Of a DNA stretch of 64,000 bases, positions 33,721 through 42,218 are shown one piece after another. The translations under genes were made by a program, and so were the position numbers. The notes beneath the pieces were generated by a model, which was not told where the DNA came from, ran no database searches, and saw only the letters and a list, made by a program, of their open reading frames with translations. This DNA is from Actinoplanes missouriensis 431. GTDB taxonomy: Bacteria > Actinomycetota > Actinomycetes > Mycobacteriales > Micromonosporaceae. Each line of letters opens with the position of its first letter. Within the stretch, counting starts at the first letter, position 1. The stretch is from contig NC_017093.1 in the NCBI RefSeq assembly GCF_000284295.1, positions 8,370,001-8,434,000 of the forward strand, in the 5' to 3' direction.

Positions 33721-34749
33721 ATGTCCATCGGGTGGCGGCTGGCGATGCGGGCGGCGCTCTACGGCACCGACGGCTTCTTCGTGCGGGACGACGCCGGCCC
33801 GGCCGGGCACTTCCGCACCAGCGTGCACGCCTCCCCGCTGTTCGCCGGAGCGCTGCTGCGCCTCGTCGAGCGGCTCGACCGGGCGCTCGGCCGGCCGGAG
33901 ACGTTCGATCTGGTCGACGTCGGCGCCGGCCGGGGCGAGCTGCTGCGCACCCTGCTCGCGACGCTCCCCGCCGGCCTGGCCGGACGGGTCCGGCCGGTCG
34001 CCGTCGAGATCGCGCCCCGGCCGCCCGGCCTGGACCCGCGGATCTCCTGGCGCCGCGACATCCCGGACCGGGTGACCGGGCTGCTGATCGCCACCGAATG
34101 GCTCGACAACGTCCCGCTCGACGTGGTGGAGACCGACGAGCACGGCACGCTGCGCAAGGTGCTCGTCGACCGCCGGACCGGCGCCGAGACGCTCGGGGCG
34201 CCCGCCGACGCGGCCGACCTCTTCTGGCTGAGCCGCTGGTGGACCGGCCCGGGACGGATCGAGATCGGCTGGCCGCGGGACACCGCCTGGGCGGACGCGG
34301 TCGCCGCGGTCCGGCGCGGGGTGGCGCTCTGCGTCGATTACGGGCACCGGCGCGCCGACCGGCCCACGCTCGGCAGCCTCACCGGTTATCGCGACGGTCG
34401 CCAGGTGCCACCGGTCCCGGACGGGAGCTGCGACGTGACGGCCCACGTGGCGATGGACGCCGTGGCGGTGGCGGCCGGTCACCCGTACACGATGATCCGC
34501 CAGCGCGAGGCGCTGAAAGCGCTCGGTGTCGACGGCGCCCGGCCACCGCTTGATCTGGCCCGCACCGACCCGGCGGCCTATCTCCGGTCGCTCTCCGCGG
34601 CCGGCAGCGCCGCTGAGTTGATCGATCCGAGCGGGCTCGGCGCGCACTGGTGGCTGTGGCACGCGGTGAACGTCGACATCCGTGGGACGATGCAGCCGTG
34701 CCATCCGACCGCCCCCTCGAAACGGACTGAAGGCCAACCCCATGCGTGA
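33721..34749 (+). CDS. MidA/NDUFAF7-type SAM-dependent methyltransferase
   Basis: A 342-residue protein of the COG1565 family. The SAM-binding motif I is LVDVGAGRGELLRTLLATL, followed by VAVEIAPRPP, and the characteristic TEWLDNVPLDVVETDEHG and LCVDYGHRRADRPT segments. The mitochondrial relative NDUFAF7 symmetrically dimethylates an arginine in the 49-kDa subunit of complex I. Here the gene overlaps an orphan nuoD homologue by eight bases, which strongly suggests the same kind of partnership. It is divergent from the pan operon. Confidence 0.85.
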   Translation: MSIGWRLAMRAALYGTDGFFVRDDAGPAGHFRTSVHASPLFAGALLRLVERLDRALGRPETFDLVDVGAGRGELLRTLLATLPAGLAGRVRPVAVEIAPRPPGLDPRISWRRDIPDRVTGLLIATEWLDNVPLDVVETDEHGTLRKVLVDRRTGAETLGAPADAADLFWLSRWWTGPGRIEIGWPRDTAWADAVAAVRRGVALCVDYGHRRADRPTLGSLTGYRDGRQVPPVPDGSCDVTAHVAMDAVAVAAGHPYTMIRQREALKALGVDGARPPLDLARTDPAAYLRSLSAAGSAAELIDPSGLGAHWWLWHAVNVDIRGTMQPCHPTAPSKRTEGQPHA

Positions 34750-35875
34750 GATTACGGTCGGAACGGGCAGCGGTCTCGAGACTGCCGACATGGTGCTCAA
34801 CATCGGGCCGCAGCACCCGTCGACGCACGGTGTGCTCCGGCTCAAGCTCAAGCTCGACGGTGAGCGCGTCGTCGAGTGCGAGCCGATCGTCGGTTACATG
34901 CACCGCGGCGCCGAGAAGCTCTTCGAGGTGCGCGACTACCGGCAGATCATCATGCTGGCGAACCGGCACGACTGGCTCTCCGCGTTCTCCAACGAGCTGG
35001 GCGTGGTGCTCGCCGTGGAACGGCTGATGGGCATCGAGGTGCCCGAGCGCGCGGTCTGGCTGCGGATGGCGCTCGCCGAGCTGAACCGGGTGCTCAACCA
35101 CCTGATGTTCCTCGGCTCCTACCCGCTGGAGATCGGCGCGATCACACCGATGTTCTACGCGTTCCGGGAACGGGAGACGCTGCAGGCAGTCATGGAGGAG
35201 GTCTCCGGCGGCCGGATCCACTACATGTTCAACCGGGTGGGCGGCCTCAAGGAGGAGGTGCCGGCCGGCTGGACCAAGCGCGCCCGGGAGGCCGTCGCCG
35301 CGGTCCGCCGCCGCCTGCCCGACCTCGACCAGCTGATCCGGAAGAACGACATCTTCCTGGCGCGTACGGTCGGTGTCGGCGTGCTCTCGGCGGCCGACGC
35401 CGCTGCGTTCGGCGCCTCGGGACCGGTGGCCCGGGCGAGCGGACTGGACTTCGATCTGCGGCGGGACGAGCCCTATCTGGCGTACGACCAGCTGGAAGTA
35501 CCGGTGGTGACCCGGCAGGCCGGTGACTGCCACTCCCGGTTCGAGGTGCTGCTCGATCAGACGTACGTCTCACTCGACCTGGTGGAGCAGTGCCTGGACC
35601 GGGTGGAACGGATCGGCGGGCCGGTCAACGTGCGGCTGCCGAAGGTCGTGAAGGCGCCGGAGGGGCACACCTACGCCTGGACCGAGAACCCGCTCGGCGT
35701 GAACGGGTACTACCTGGTGTCCCGGGGCGAGAAGACGCCGTGGCGGCTCAAGCTGCGCACCGCGTCGTACGCGAACGTGCAGGCCCTCTCCACGCTGATC
35801 CCGGGCTGCCTGGTCCCGGATCTGATCGCGATCCTCGGGTCGATGTTCTTCGTGGTCGGCGACATCGACAAGTAG
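34742..35875 (+). CDS. nuoD: Orphan NuoD-like (49-kDa complex I subunit) protein
   Basis: A 377-residue homologue of complex I subunit NuoD. It contains GPQHPSTHGVLRLKLKL (His29 equivalent to the quinone-site His), GYMHRGAEKLFE (Arg55, the residue methylated in mitochondria) and ELNRVLNHLMFLG. The Tyr of the conserved D-Y quinone motif is replaced by Trp78 in ANRHDWLSAF. No other nuo genes are nearby, so this is a second, stand-alone copy rather than part of the main operon. The start at 34742 overlaps the methyltransferase stop. It converges with the next gene with a one-base gap. Confidence 0.85.
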   Translation: MREITVGTGSGLETADMVLNIGPQHPSTHGVLRLKLKLDGERVVECEPIVGYMHRGAEKLFEVRDYRQIIMLANRHDWLSAFSNELGVVLAVERLMGIEVPERAVWLRMALAELNRVLNHLMFLGSYPLEIGAITPMFYAFRERETLQAVMEEVSGGRIHYMFNRVGGLKEEVPAGWTKRAREAVAAVRRRLPDLDQLIRKNDIFLARTVGVGVLSAADAAAFGASGPVARASGLDFDLRRDEPYLAYDQLEVPVVTRQAGDCHSRFEVLLDQTYVSLDLVEQCLDRVERIGGPVNVRLPKVVKAPEGHTYAWTENPLGVNGYYLVSRGEKTPWRLKLRTASYANVQALSTLIPGCLVPDLIAILGSMFFVVGDIDK

Positions 35876-35876
35876 G

Positions 35877-37310
35877 TCAGCGGCCCTGCTGGTAACCGCC
35901 GTAGGACGCGAAGTCGTCGAGCGAGCCGACGTTGGTGTCGTTCGCGGACGGGCGGTGGCGGCGCGCCTTGTACTCGCCGGACGGCTCCTCGTAGGACGGG
36001 TAACCCTGGTCGGGGTATCCGGGGTCCTCGTAGCCGTGCTCCTCGTACCCCTGGTCGTCGTAGGGCTGCTCGTCGTAGGCGTTGTAGGGGCTGCCGTACT
36101 CGTTCCCGCCGGAATATCCGCCGGCCGCGCCGAAGTCGCCGTTCGGGACCTCCGGCCGGCCGTACTGGGTGCCCGGCCGGACCGACGCCGAGGCACGCGG
36201 CGGACCCGCGGCGCCGGGCGGAACGGGACCCGAGGAGACCGGACCCGGCGGAATCGGACCGGACGAGATGGGCCCGGACGGAAGGGGTCCGGACGAGATC
36301 GGACCAGCCGGAATCGGCCCGGACGGAATCGGACCGGACTGAATCGGTCCCGAGGAGATCGGGCCGGGCGGGATCGGGCCGGACGAGATCGGGCCGGGAA
36401 CGGCCGCGGACGCGCGCGGCGGGCCGGGCGGCACCGACGCGGAGGCTCGGGGGCCACCCGGGCCGGGCGGCGGCGGACCCAGCGGACCGGACGGGCCGAC
36501 GGGACCGGGCGGCGGCACGGCGGCGCCACGGGCCGGGCCCGGGCCGGGCGGCGGAACGGCTGCCGCGGCACGGGGGCGCGGAACAGGGCCGGGCGGCAGG
36601 GTGCCGGCGCCGTTCATCGCAGGCGCAGGCGGCGGACCGGGTACGGCAGCCGAGCGCACCACCGAGGCGGACCCGGACGGCACGGAGGCGGAGGCCCGTC
36701 CCGCCGGAGCGTTCCCATAACCGCCGTCATACGCCGGGGCCTGCTCATAGGACTGCCCGCCGTAGGACGGCTCCTCGTAGGGCTGCTCCTCGTAGGGCTG
36801 CCCGTCATACGGCTGTTCCTCATACGGCTGCTCGTCATAGGAGTGGCCGTAGCCCTGGCCGTCATAGGACTGATCGCCCGCGTACGACTCGTAACCGTCA
36901 TAGCCGGCAGCGTCATACTCCGGCTGCGGAGCGTAACCAGGCTCGGGCGCGACGACCGCCCGGCCACCGGTGGTGCGTGGCGGCAGCGGCGGGCGGGGCG
37001 CCTCGGCGACCGGGTGTGCCGCGGCCACACCGGCGAACTCGGCGCGCATCTGCTGGCGGAGCTTCTCCACCTCTTCCGCGACGCGGTCCTCGACATCCAT
37101 CCTGAGCAGCACCGGATCGGCACGGATCAGCAGGGACGCGCCGACCAGCACCACGCTCACGGCGAGCAGCAGCACGGCGAAGCGCATCGAGGTCTGCCCG
37201 CCGCCGATCAGCACGATGGCGGCCGCCAGCGGAGCGAGGCCAGCACCGCCCCAGAGGAGGCCGCGGAGCAGCTTCGCGCTGTGTCCCGCTTCGGGGTCGC
37301 GTTCCGGCAT
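35877..37310 (-). CDS. Two-helix membrane protein with long low-complexity tail
   Basis: A 477-residue protein. Two hydrophobic helices (about 18-36 and 42-62) are followed by a charged helix that could form a coiled coil (VEDRVAEEVEKLRQQMRAEF). The remainder, over 370 residues, is disordered: a Tyr/Asp/Glu/Gln-rich stretch with YEEQPYEEQPYD repeats, a Pro/Gly/Ser-rich stretch with repeated GPISSGPIPPGP-type units, and a final acidic Y/E/G-rich part ending in YGGYQQGR. I know no function for this layout. It converges with nuoD. Confidence 0.7.
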   Translation of the reverse strand: MPERDPEAGHSAKLLRGLLWGGAGLAPLAAAIVLIGGGQTSMRFAVLLLAVSVVLVGASLLIRADPVLLRMDVEDRVAEEVEKLRQQMRAEFAGVAAAHPVAEAPRPPLPPRTTGGRAVVAPEPGYAPQPEYDAAGYDGYESYAGDQSYDGQGYGHSYDEQPYEEQPYDGQPYEEQPYEEPSYGGQSYEQAPAYDGGYGNAPAGRASASVPSGSASVVRSAAVPGPPPAPAMNGAGTLPPGPVPRPRAAAAVPPPGPGPARGAAVPPPGPVGPSGPLGPPPPGPGGPRASASVPPGPPRASAAVPGPISSGPIPPGPISSGPIQSGPIPSGPIPAGPISSGPLPSGPISSGPIPPGPVSSGPVPPGAAGPPRASASVRPGTQYGRPEVPNGDFGAAGGYSGGNEYGSPYNAYDEQPYDDQGYEEHGYEDPGYPDQGYPSYEEPSGEYKARRHRPSANDTNVGSLDDFASYGGYQQGR

Positions 37311-37430
37311 GGGGGCAGATGTTACCGAGAGTGCGCCCCGGACGAAACGGCCACACGCTCGAACGGCACATATGGCCCCCTATCACCCGACGATCCGGCT
37401 GGTTCCCGTACGCGGGAGCCAGCCGAGACG

Positions 37431-37922
37431 TCACCGGGTGCCGCGCCGGCCGCCGAGCGAGGCGAAACCGACGATCCAGCCGACGAAGAGGCCGTAGCCG
37501 GCGCCCGCTCCTGCCGCCCGGAACGCGTCGAGCAGGGAGGGGTTGCTGAGGAAGAGGGTGGCGAGCAGAGCGGCGAACCCGCCCGCGAAGATGTACGCGG
37601 CCCAGCCCGCGAAGAACTGGCTGATCGTGCCGCGGGCCCGGGCCAGCTGCGAGCCGGGCAGCAGGTAGAGGAAGACGGCGGTCAGCACCACGACCAGGAT
37701 CGCCTTGAGATCCCCGACGATCACGTCACGCAGCGAGTCGTCGGTGTCGAAGCTCCAGTGCGGCCAGGCCAGCAGCCGCAGCCACCAGCCGCCGGCGGTC
37801 CCCTCGTTGGTGTTCTCCAGAGCCCAGTCGCTGTACCAGGGGCTGCCGAAGACGAGAACGAGTATCAGTGCGGCGAGCGTGCCCGCACCCGGTGCGGTCT
37901 TATATCGATTCCCGAGAGCCAT
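37431..37922 (-). CDS. Polytopic membrane protein
   Basis: A 163-residue protein with four likely transmembrane helices (about 13-30, 68-92, 103-122, 136-155). A tryptophan-rich extracytoplasmic loop (GGWWLRLLAWPHWSFDTDD) links the first two. It has no recognised motif. It probably belongs to the minus-strand transcript that continues to the disordered membrane protein. Confidence 0.65.
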   Translation of the reverse strand: MALGNRYKTAPGAGTLAALILVLVFGSPWYSDWALENTNEGTAGGWWLRLLAWPHWSFDTDDSLRDVIVGDLKAILVVVLTAVFLYLLPGSQLARARGTISQFFAGWAAYIFAGGFAALLATLFLSNPSLLDAFRAAGAGAGYGLFVGWIVGFASLGGRRGTR

Positions 37923-37967
37923 GGCCCCCGCTATTCCCAGCGGAGGCCGGCGCTCAAACGATGAACG

Positions 37968-38249
37968 TCACTTGCTCAGGTAGTCGATGAAGGCGGCTCG
38001 CAGCAGCGGTTCCTGCTCGCCGAGGTCACGGCCCTCCAGCTCACGCCAGAGCGCGACCGCCTCGTCGATGGTCGGACCGATCGAGTTGGGCGCGCCGTCC
38101 AGCGCGGCTGCCTCGTCGGCGTCCGGCAGGTGCCGCAGCACCGACCAGTAGAACTTGACGTCGTGGTTCTCCCGGGCCCGGGCGAAGGCCCGCTCCCGCA
38201 GCTCCTCGGTGGAAAGGGCGTCCAGTTCGGCGAAGGTCGGCGAGCTCAT
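37968..38249 (-). CDS. Small conserved hypothetical protein
   Basis: A 93-residue acidic, all-helical protein (MSSPTFAELDALSTEELRER and FYWSVLRHLPDADEAAALDG). It has no signal peptide or cysteine. I choose the ATG at 38249; the open frame continues upstream only as Arg/Pro-rich sequence. It lies 14 bases after the permease gene and is probably cotranscribed with it. Function unknown. Confidence 0.7.
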   Translation of the reverse strand: MSSPTFAELDALSTEELRERAFARARENHDVKFYWSVLRHLPDADEAAALDGAPNSIGPTIDEAVALWRELEGRDLGEQEPLLRAAFIDYLSK

Positions 38250-38263
38250 GGTCAAAAGCATAG

Positions 38264-39496
38264 TCAGCGGGTGGCGCCCCACGGGCCGTCGTCCCAGCGG
38301 CCGTCGCGGGCAGGCTGCGGGGCAGGCGGCGCGTTCCACGTCTCCGGCCGGTCCGGCGACCAAGTGCCGGTGCTGGCCGCGGCGTTCCACTCCTCGCCGG
38401 TACCGGCGGGCAGCGGCCGCCCGTACGTCTCGACCAGCCGGGTGACGATCAGACCGGCCGCGAAGACGCTCGCCGCGATCGCGAAGAGCGCGATGTCGAG
38501 CTCCCGCCGGTTCTCGAAGTCCAGGAAGAGGGTCAGCGCGGTGACCGCGAAGAGCGTGCCGAAGATCCCGCCGCGCCGCCCGTACGCGCTGGTGCCGCCG
38601 AGCAGGGCCAGGCCGATGCCGATGCCGGTCCACTCCAGCCCGGTGCCGGGGACGACCGGGGCGTCCGTGCCGGCGGCCAGGATCGTGCCGGCGCCGACCG
38701 CGCAGACCGAGGAGAAGATCAGCGCGAGCACCACGGGCACGGCTGCCCGGCTGCCCGGGCGGCGGGCCGGGTCACCGGACGGGCGGAAGGCGCCGACCCA
38801 GCGGCGCACCGGGCCGACCGCGCCGAGCGCGCCACCGAGGAGGGCCAGCAGCGCGAAGCCGCCGAAGAGCAGGAATGCCTGGTCGGTCGGGTTCCAGTCG
38901 CCCTGCACCACGACCGGCGCGACGCGCAGCTGGGCGTAGACGATGACGCCGAGCCCGGCGGCCAGCGTGGCGGCCCAGCCCGGCACGTGCAGCGCGACGA
39001 CCACGATCGCCACGATCAGTCCGCCGGCCGCGCCGATGATCAGCGCCGGGGCCAGCGCGGTAATCAGTCCTCTGTCGCCGTTCTCCGCGTACTGAAAGGC
39101 GGCGGCCAGGGCGATCGGGCCGATCGCCAGGTTCGGCACGCCGGCCCGCAGACTGAGCCCGGCGCCGAGGGTGAGCAGCCCGATCGCGGCGCCGGTGACG
39201 AGCAGCGCGTCCAGCGCCGGGCGTTCCAGCGCGGCCGAGTCCTCGCCGAACAGCAGGAAGCCGATGGCCGCGGTGGCGAGCAGGAGCACCACCTCCCAGC
39301 CGAGGTGCACGCCGAGGCGGTCCCGGCCGTCCTCCTCGACCGCGGGGAACGAGCCGGTGGTGGTCACCGGCGCGCGCAGCGACTGGTCGAGCGTGCTGGC
39401 GGTGGCGTCGTCGTACTGCACCCGGCGCCGATACGCGGCCGGATCCGTCTCGGTCTGGTCGTTCTGCCGGCGGAACGTGGTGTCGTCATACGACAT
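38264..39496 (-). CDS. Orphan BPD_transp_2-type permease
   Basis: A 410-residue protein with a hydrophilic N-terminus (about 1-65), about ten transmembrane helices and a Pro/Trp-rich cytoplasmic tail. The segment LGAGLSLRAGVPNLAIGPIA is the hallmark of branched-chain amino-acid/ribose-type ABC permeases (in the family N-x-G-x-x-x). No ATP-binding or substrate-binding protein gene is nearby, so the transporter role is uncertain. Start is ATG, with GGAGGCG upstream. Confidence 0.75.
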   Translation of the reverse strand: MSYDDTTFRRQNDQTETDPAAYRRRVQYDDATASTLDQSLRAPVTTTGSFPAVEEDGRDRLGVHLGWEVVLLLATAAIGFLLFGEDSAALERPALDALLVTGAAIGLLTLGAGLSLRAGVPNLAIGPIALAAAFQYAENGDRGLITALAPALIIGAAGGLIVAIVVVALHVPGWAATLAAGLGVIVYAQLRVAPVVVQGDWNPTDQAFLLFGGFALLALLGGALGAVGPVRRWVGAFRPSGDPARRPGSRAAVPVVLALIFSSVCAVGAGTILAAGTDAPVVPGTGLEWTGIGIGLALLGGTSAYGRRGGIFGTLFAVTALTLFLDFENRRELDIALFAIAASVFAAGLIVTRLVETYGRPLPAGTGEEWNAAASTGTWSPDRPETWNAPPAPQPARDGRWDDGPWGATR

Positions 39497-39622
39497 GTCC
39501 GCGCCTCCTTACGCCTCCGCGAGCGGTTCGAGGCGCACGCTACTCCGGCTGTGGGCCGCCCGCCGCAAAGCATACGGATACGGCATGGCCTCAGTTCAGA
39601 GCGTAAGAGACGTCGACAAGCA

Positions 39623-40141
39623 TCAACGTCGTTCGGACGGCCGATCGGAGTCGTCGTCCTGCCGGTCGGGTTGTTCCGGCACCCGGCAGGAACGCTCCAG
39701 CCACAGCGCCGCGCCGATCAGCGCGAGCGCGGCCACCAGACCGCCCGCGGTGGCCGGGATGTCGTCGCGGGCCGCCTTCGTCGGCTCCAGCAGCAGCCAG
39801 GTGAGCAGGCCGGCGGAGAACCCGGCGAAGATCGCGCCGACGAGCGCCGACGCTTTCGCAAGAGCGACATAGCGCGCGACGGCCAGCGGCTCGACCGGCG
39901 GAGCGCCGGGTTTGCGCTGGATCCGGGCCGCGGTGTTCTGCGCGAGCATCGCCTCGGCGACCGCGAGGACGGCCAGGACCAGCGCCGGAGTCCACGGCAG
40001 CGAGGGCAGACGGGAGTAGGAGAAGCTGAGCAGCAGCCAGCCCGCGGCCGCGGCGGCCAGGCCGGCCACCACGAGGACGGAGATGCTCGTCGGCCGCAGC
40101 GACGGGTCGGGACGACGCCCGTCTTGGGGGTTGGCGCTCAC
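39623..40141 (-). CDS. DUF3180 membrane protein
   Basis: A 172-residue protein with four transmembrane helices (about 20-40, 51-66, 92-115, 131-148) and a charged C-terminus. It corresponds by family and place to Rv3605c, next to folK. The GTG start overlaps the folK stop (GTGA), so it is translationally coupled to the folate genes. Its role is unknown. Confidence 0.85.
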   Translation of the reverse strand: MSANPQDGRRPDPSLRPTSISVLVVAGLAAAAAGWLLLSFSYSRLPSLPWTPALVLAVLAVAEAMLAQNTAARIQRKPGAPPVEPLAVARYVALAKASALVGAIFAGFSAGLLTWLLLEPTKAARDDIPATAGGLVAALALIGAALWLERSCRVPEQPDRQDDDSDRPSERR

Positions 40142-40665
40142 TCCATCGACTCTAGCGACTGATCCGGCCGCGGGCTCATCGCCGCGAGGTCGGCGGCGGT
40201 CTCCGGCGCGTCCAGCAGCGCGGCCACCGATCCGTGCCCGGGCAGCACCGCGTCCGGTTCCAGATCGAGCCAGGGCCGGAGCACGAACGCCCGCAGGTGC
40301 GCACGCGGATGCGGCAGCGTCAGCTCCTCGTCGTCGCTGGTCACCGGCGTGCCGTCGGCCGAGCGGACATCGATCACGTCGACGTCGAGGGTCCGCGGCC
40401 CGAACCGGCGTTCCGGGTCCCTCACCCGGCCTTCGGCCGATTCGCACGCGCGGGCGCGCTCCAGCCAGTCGCGCGCGGTCGCGCTCGCGTCATCCACGAT
40501 CACCACCACATTGAGGTACGGGGGTTGCGCCGCATCCCCCCACGGCGGTGTCTCGTAGACGCCGGAGATCGCCGTGACGCTGTCACCCAGAAGCGCGACG
40601 GCGGACCGCAGGTGGGCTCGCCGGTCACCGAGGTTGCTGCCCAGCGAGAGAACGGCCCGGGTCAC
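40138..40665 (-). CDS. folK: 2-amino-4-hydroxy-6-hydroxymethyldihydropteridine diphosphokinase
   Basis: HPPK transfers pyrophosphate from ATP to hydroxymethyldihydropterin. The 175-residue protein has the opening AVLSLGSNLGDRRAHLRSAV, the substrate loop SGVYETPPWGDAAQPPYLN and the catalytic segment RFGPRTLDVDVIDV followed by TLPHPRAHLRAFVLRPW. Overlaps folB by four bases. Confidence 0.95.
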   Translation of the reverse strand: MTRAVLSLGSNLGDRRAHLRSAVALLGDSVTAISGVYETPPWGDAAQPPYLNVVVIVDDASATARDWLERARACESAEGRVRDPERRFGPRTLDVDVIDVRSADGTPVTSDDEELTLPHPRAHLRAFVLRPWLDLEPDAVLPGHGSVAALLDAPETAADLAAMSPRPDQSLESME

Positions 40666-41030
40666 GAGCGTGCCCGGCGCAGCGTGACGGCGACGTCGGC
40701 GAACTCGTGCGGGATCGGTGCCTGCGGCTTGTGAACCGTCACCTCGGCAGCGGTCACCCGGGAATCGTCGAGACAGACGTCGAGCAGCCGATCAGCGAGC
40801 CGTTCCAGCAGGTTGACCGGCTCGCCGGTGAGCACGTCGACGAGCCGCCCGGCCAGCTCGCCGTAATGAACGGTGTCGGTCACGTCGTCGGAGCGGGCGG
40901 CCGGTCCCAGGTCGAGGTCGAGCCGGACGTCGACGACGAAGTCCTGGCCCTGCTCCCGCTCGAAGTCATAGACGCCGTGGTTGCCCCGCGCGCGCAGTCC
41001 GGTCAGCGTGATGTGTCCGGTCATCGTCAC
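40662..41030 (-). CDS. folB: Dihydroneopterin aldolase
   Basis: Cleaves dihydroneopterin to hydroxymethyldihydropterin. A 122-residue T-fold protein with LTGLRARGNHGVYDFEREQG (catalytic Glu-Arg-Glu region) and VTVHKPQAPIPHEFADVAVT (catalytic Lys). The start drawn is the GTG; an ATG two codons downstream is equally likely. Confidence 0.93.
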   Translation of the reverse strand: MTMTGHITLTGLRARGNHGVYDFEREQGQDFVVDVRLDLDLGPAARSDDVTDTVHYGELAGRLVDVLTGEPVNLLERLADRLLDVCLDDSRVTAAEVTVHKPQAPIPHEFADVAVTLRRARS

Positions 41031-41042
41031 CCCGTACCCCAG

Positions 41043-41930
41043 TCAGTTTTTGATCTTGAATGTCGGCGCGCCGGTGGCCCGCCAGACGGCGAGCGCGTCC
41101 ACTGTCGCGCGCACCTCGTGGACCCGGACCCCCCACGCGCCGGAGGCGACCGCCAGTAAAGAGGTGGCGAGGGTGGCCGCCTCGCGGCCGTCGACCGGGC
41201 GCGGCGTGCCGTCCGGACCGGCGAGCAGACGCCCGAGGTAGGTCTTGCGGCTCGCCGCGAAGAGAACCGGGAAGCCGAGTTCGATCAGCTCGTCGAGGTG
41301 CGCGGAGAGTGCCCAGTTGTGCTCGGCCGTCTTCGCGAAGCCCAGACCCGGGTCGAGGACGATCCGGTTCGGATCGACGCCGGCGGCGACCGCGGCGTCG
41401 GCGCGGGCCCGCAGCTCGTCGCGGACCTCGGTGACCACGTCGGAGTAGACGGCGAGCTTCTGCATGTCGCGGGAGTGTCCACGCCAGTGCATGAGGATCC
41501 AGGGGCAGCCGGCGGCGGCCGCGACCGAGGCCATCCCCGGGTCGGCGAGCCCACCGGAGACGTCGTTGATCACGACGGCGCCGGCCTCCAGAGCGGCCTC
41601 GGCGACCGCGGCGCGTGTCGTGTCGACACTGACCGGTACGCCCTCGGCGAACAAGCCTCTGATCACCGGAACCACCCGGGCAATCTCGGTGGGAGCGTCC
41701 ACACGCTCCGCTCCCGGCCGGGTCGATTCGCCGCCGACGTCGATGACGTGGGCACCTTCTTCAAATAGGCATATGCCGTGTTGAACCGCGGCGTCGATAT
41801 CCGTGTATCTCCCACCGTCAGAGAAGGAGTCCGGCGTGACGTTGAGGACGCCCATCACGACCGGGTGATCCCTGCGGAGCAGTTCAGCACCCGTGAGCTG
41901 CACGTCCAGCGGTGAAGTCGGCACAGGCAA
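41043..41930 (-). CDS. folP: Dihydropteroate synthase
   Basis: Condenses para-aminobenzoate with hydroxymethyldihydropterin pyrophosphate; the sulfonamide target. The 295-residue TIM barrel has VMGVLNVTPDSFSDGGRY, IDVGGESTRPGAERV, INDVSGGLADPG, DPGLGFAKTAEHNWAL and FAASRKTYLGRLL. In related genomes folE lies just upstream on the same strand; here about 15 kb of secretion genes lie between. Confidence 0.96.
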   Translation of the reverse strand: MPVPTSPLDVQLTGAELLRRDHPVVMGVLNVTPDSFSDGGRYTDIDAAVQHGICLFEEGAHVIDVGGESTRPGAERVDAPTEIARVVPVIRGLFAEGVPVSVDTTRAAVAEAALEAGAVVINDVSGGLADPGMASVAAAAGCPWILMHWRGHSRDMQKLAVYSDVVTEVRDELRARADAAVAAGVDPNRIVLDPGLGFAKTAEHNWALSAHLDELIELGFPVLFAASRKTYLGRLLAGPDGTPRPVDGREAATLATSLLAVASGAWGVRVHEVRATVDALAVWRATGAPTFKIKN

Positions 41931-42218
41931 AGGGTACGGGGCAGCAGGTTTTCGAACAGGTGTACGATGCCACGTGACTGAAATTCACGCGCTCCTTCAC
42001 CTTGGGTAACGAAACGGGCGCTTGTTGCTCGCAAGTACGAGCCGTACTCTTCGGAACTGGGCATCATGAAGTGACCGAAGAGAGCAGACGAGCATGGCAG
42101 TGCCCGAACAGCTCACTCGACGTGGTGAGCGCGAGGTAGCACCATATGGGCGTTGCCGTACGGCTTCACAACTGCAGCGTGTCCGTACCCCCCTTACCGG
42201 ACACGGGGAGGTTTACCG
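41931..42218. other. 288-bp divergent region between folP and the secretion operon
   Basis: Should contain the folP promoter and the promoter of the type IV secretion-like operon. An ATG at 42094 opens a 42-codon frame whose TGA (42220-42222) overlaps the next start as ATGA, but its third-position GC is only about one half, well below neighbouring genes, so I treat it as a candidate only. GGGGAGG at 42205-42211 is a strong ribosome site for 42219. The segment is less GC-rich than the flanking genes. Confidence 0.55.

Noticed and set aside
33385..34851. Minus-strand frame with collagen-like Gly-Pro-Ala repeats
   Set aside because: The repeats come from the 9-bp array, and the rest is antisense to the methyltransferase gene. 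No ribosome site or conserved part is visible.
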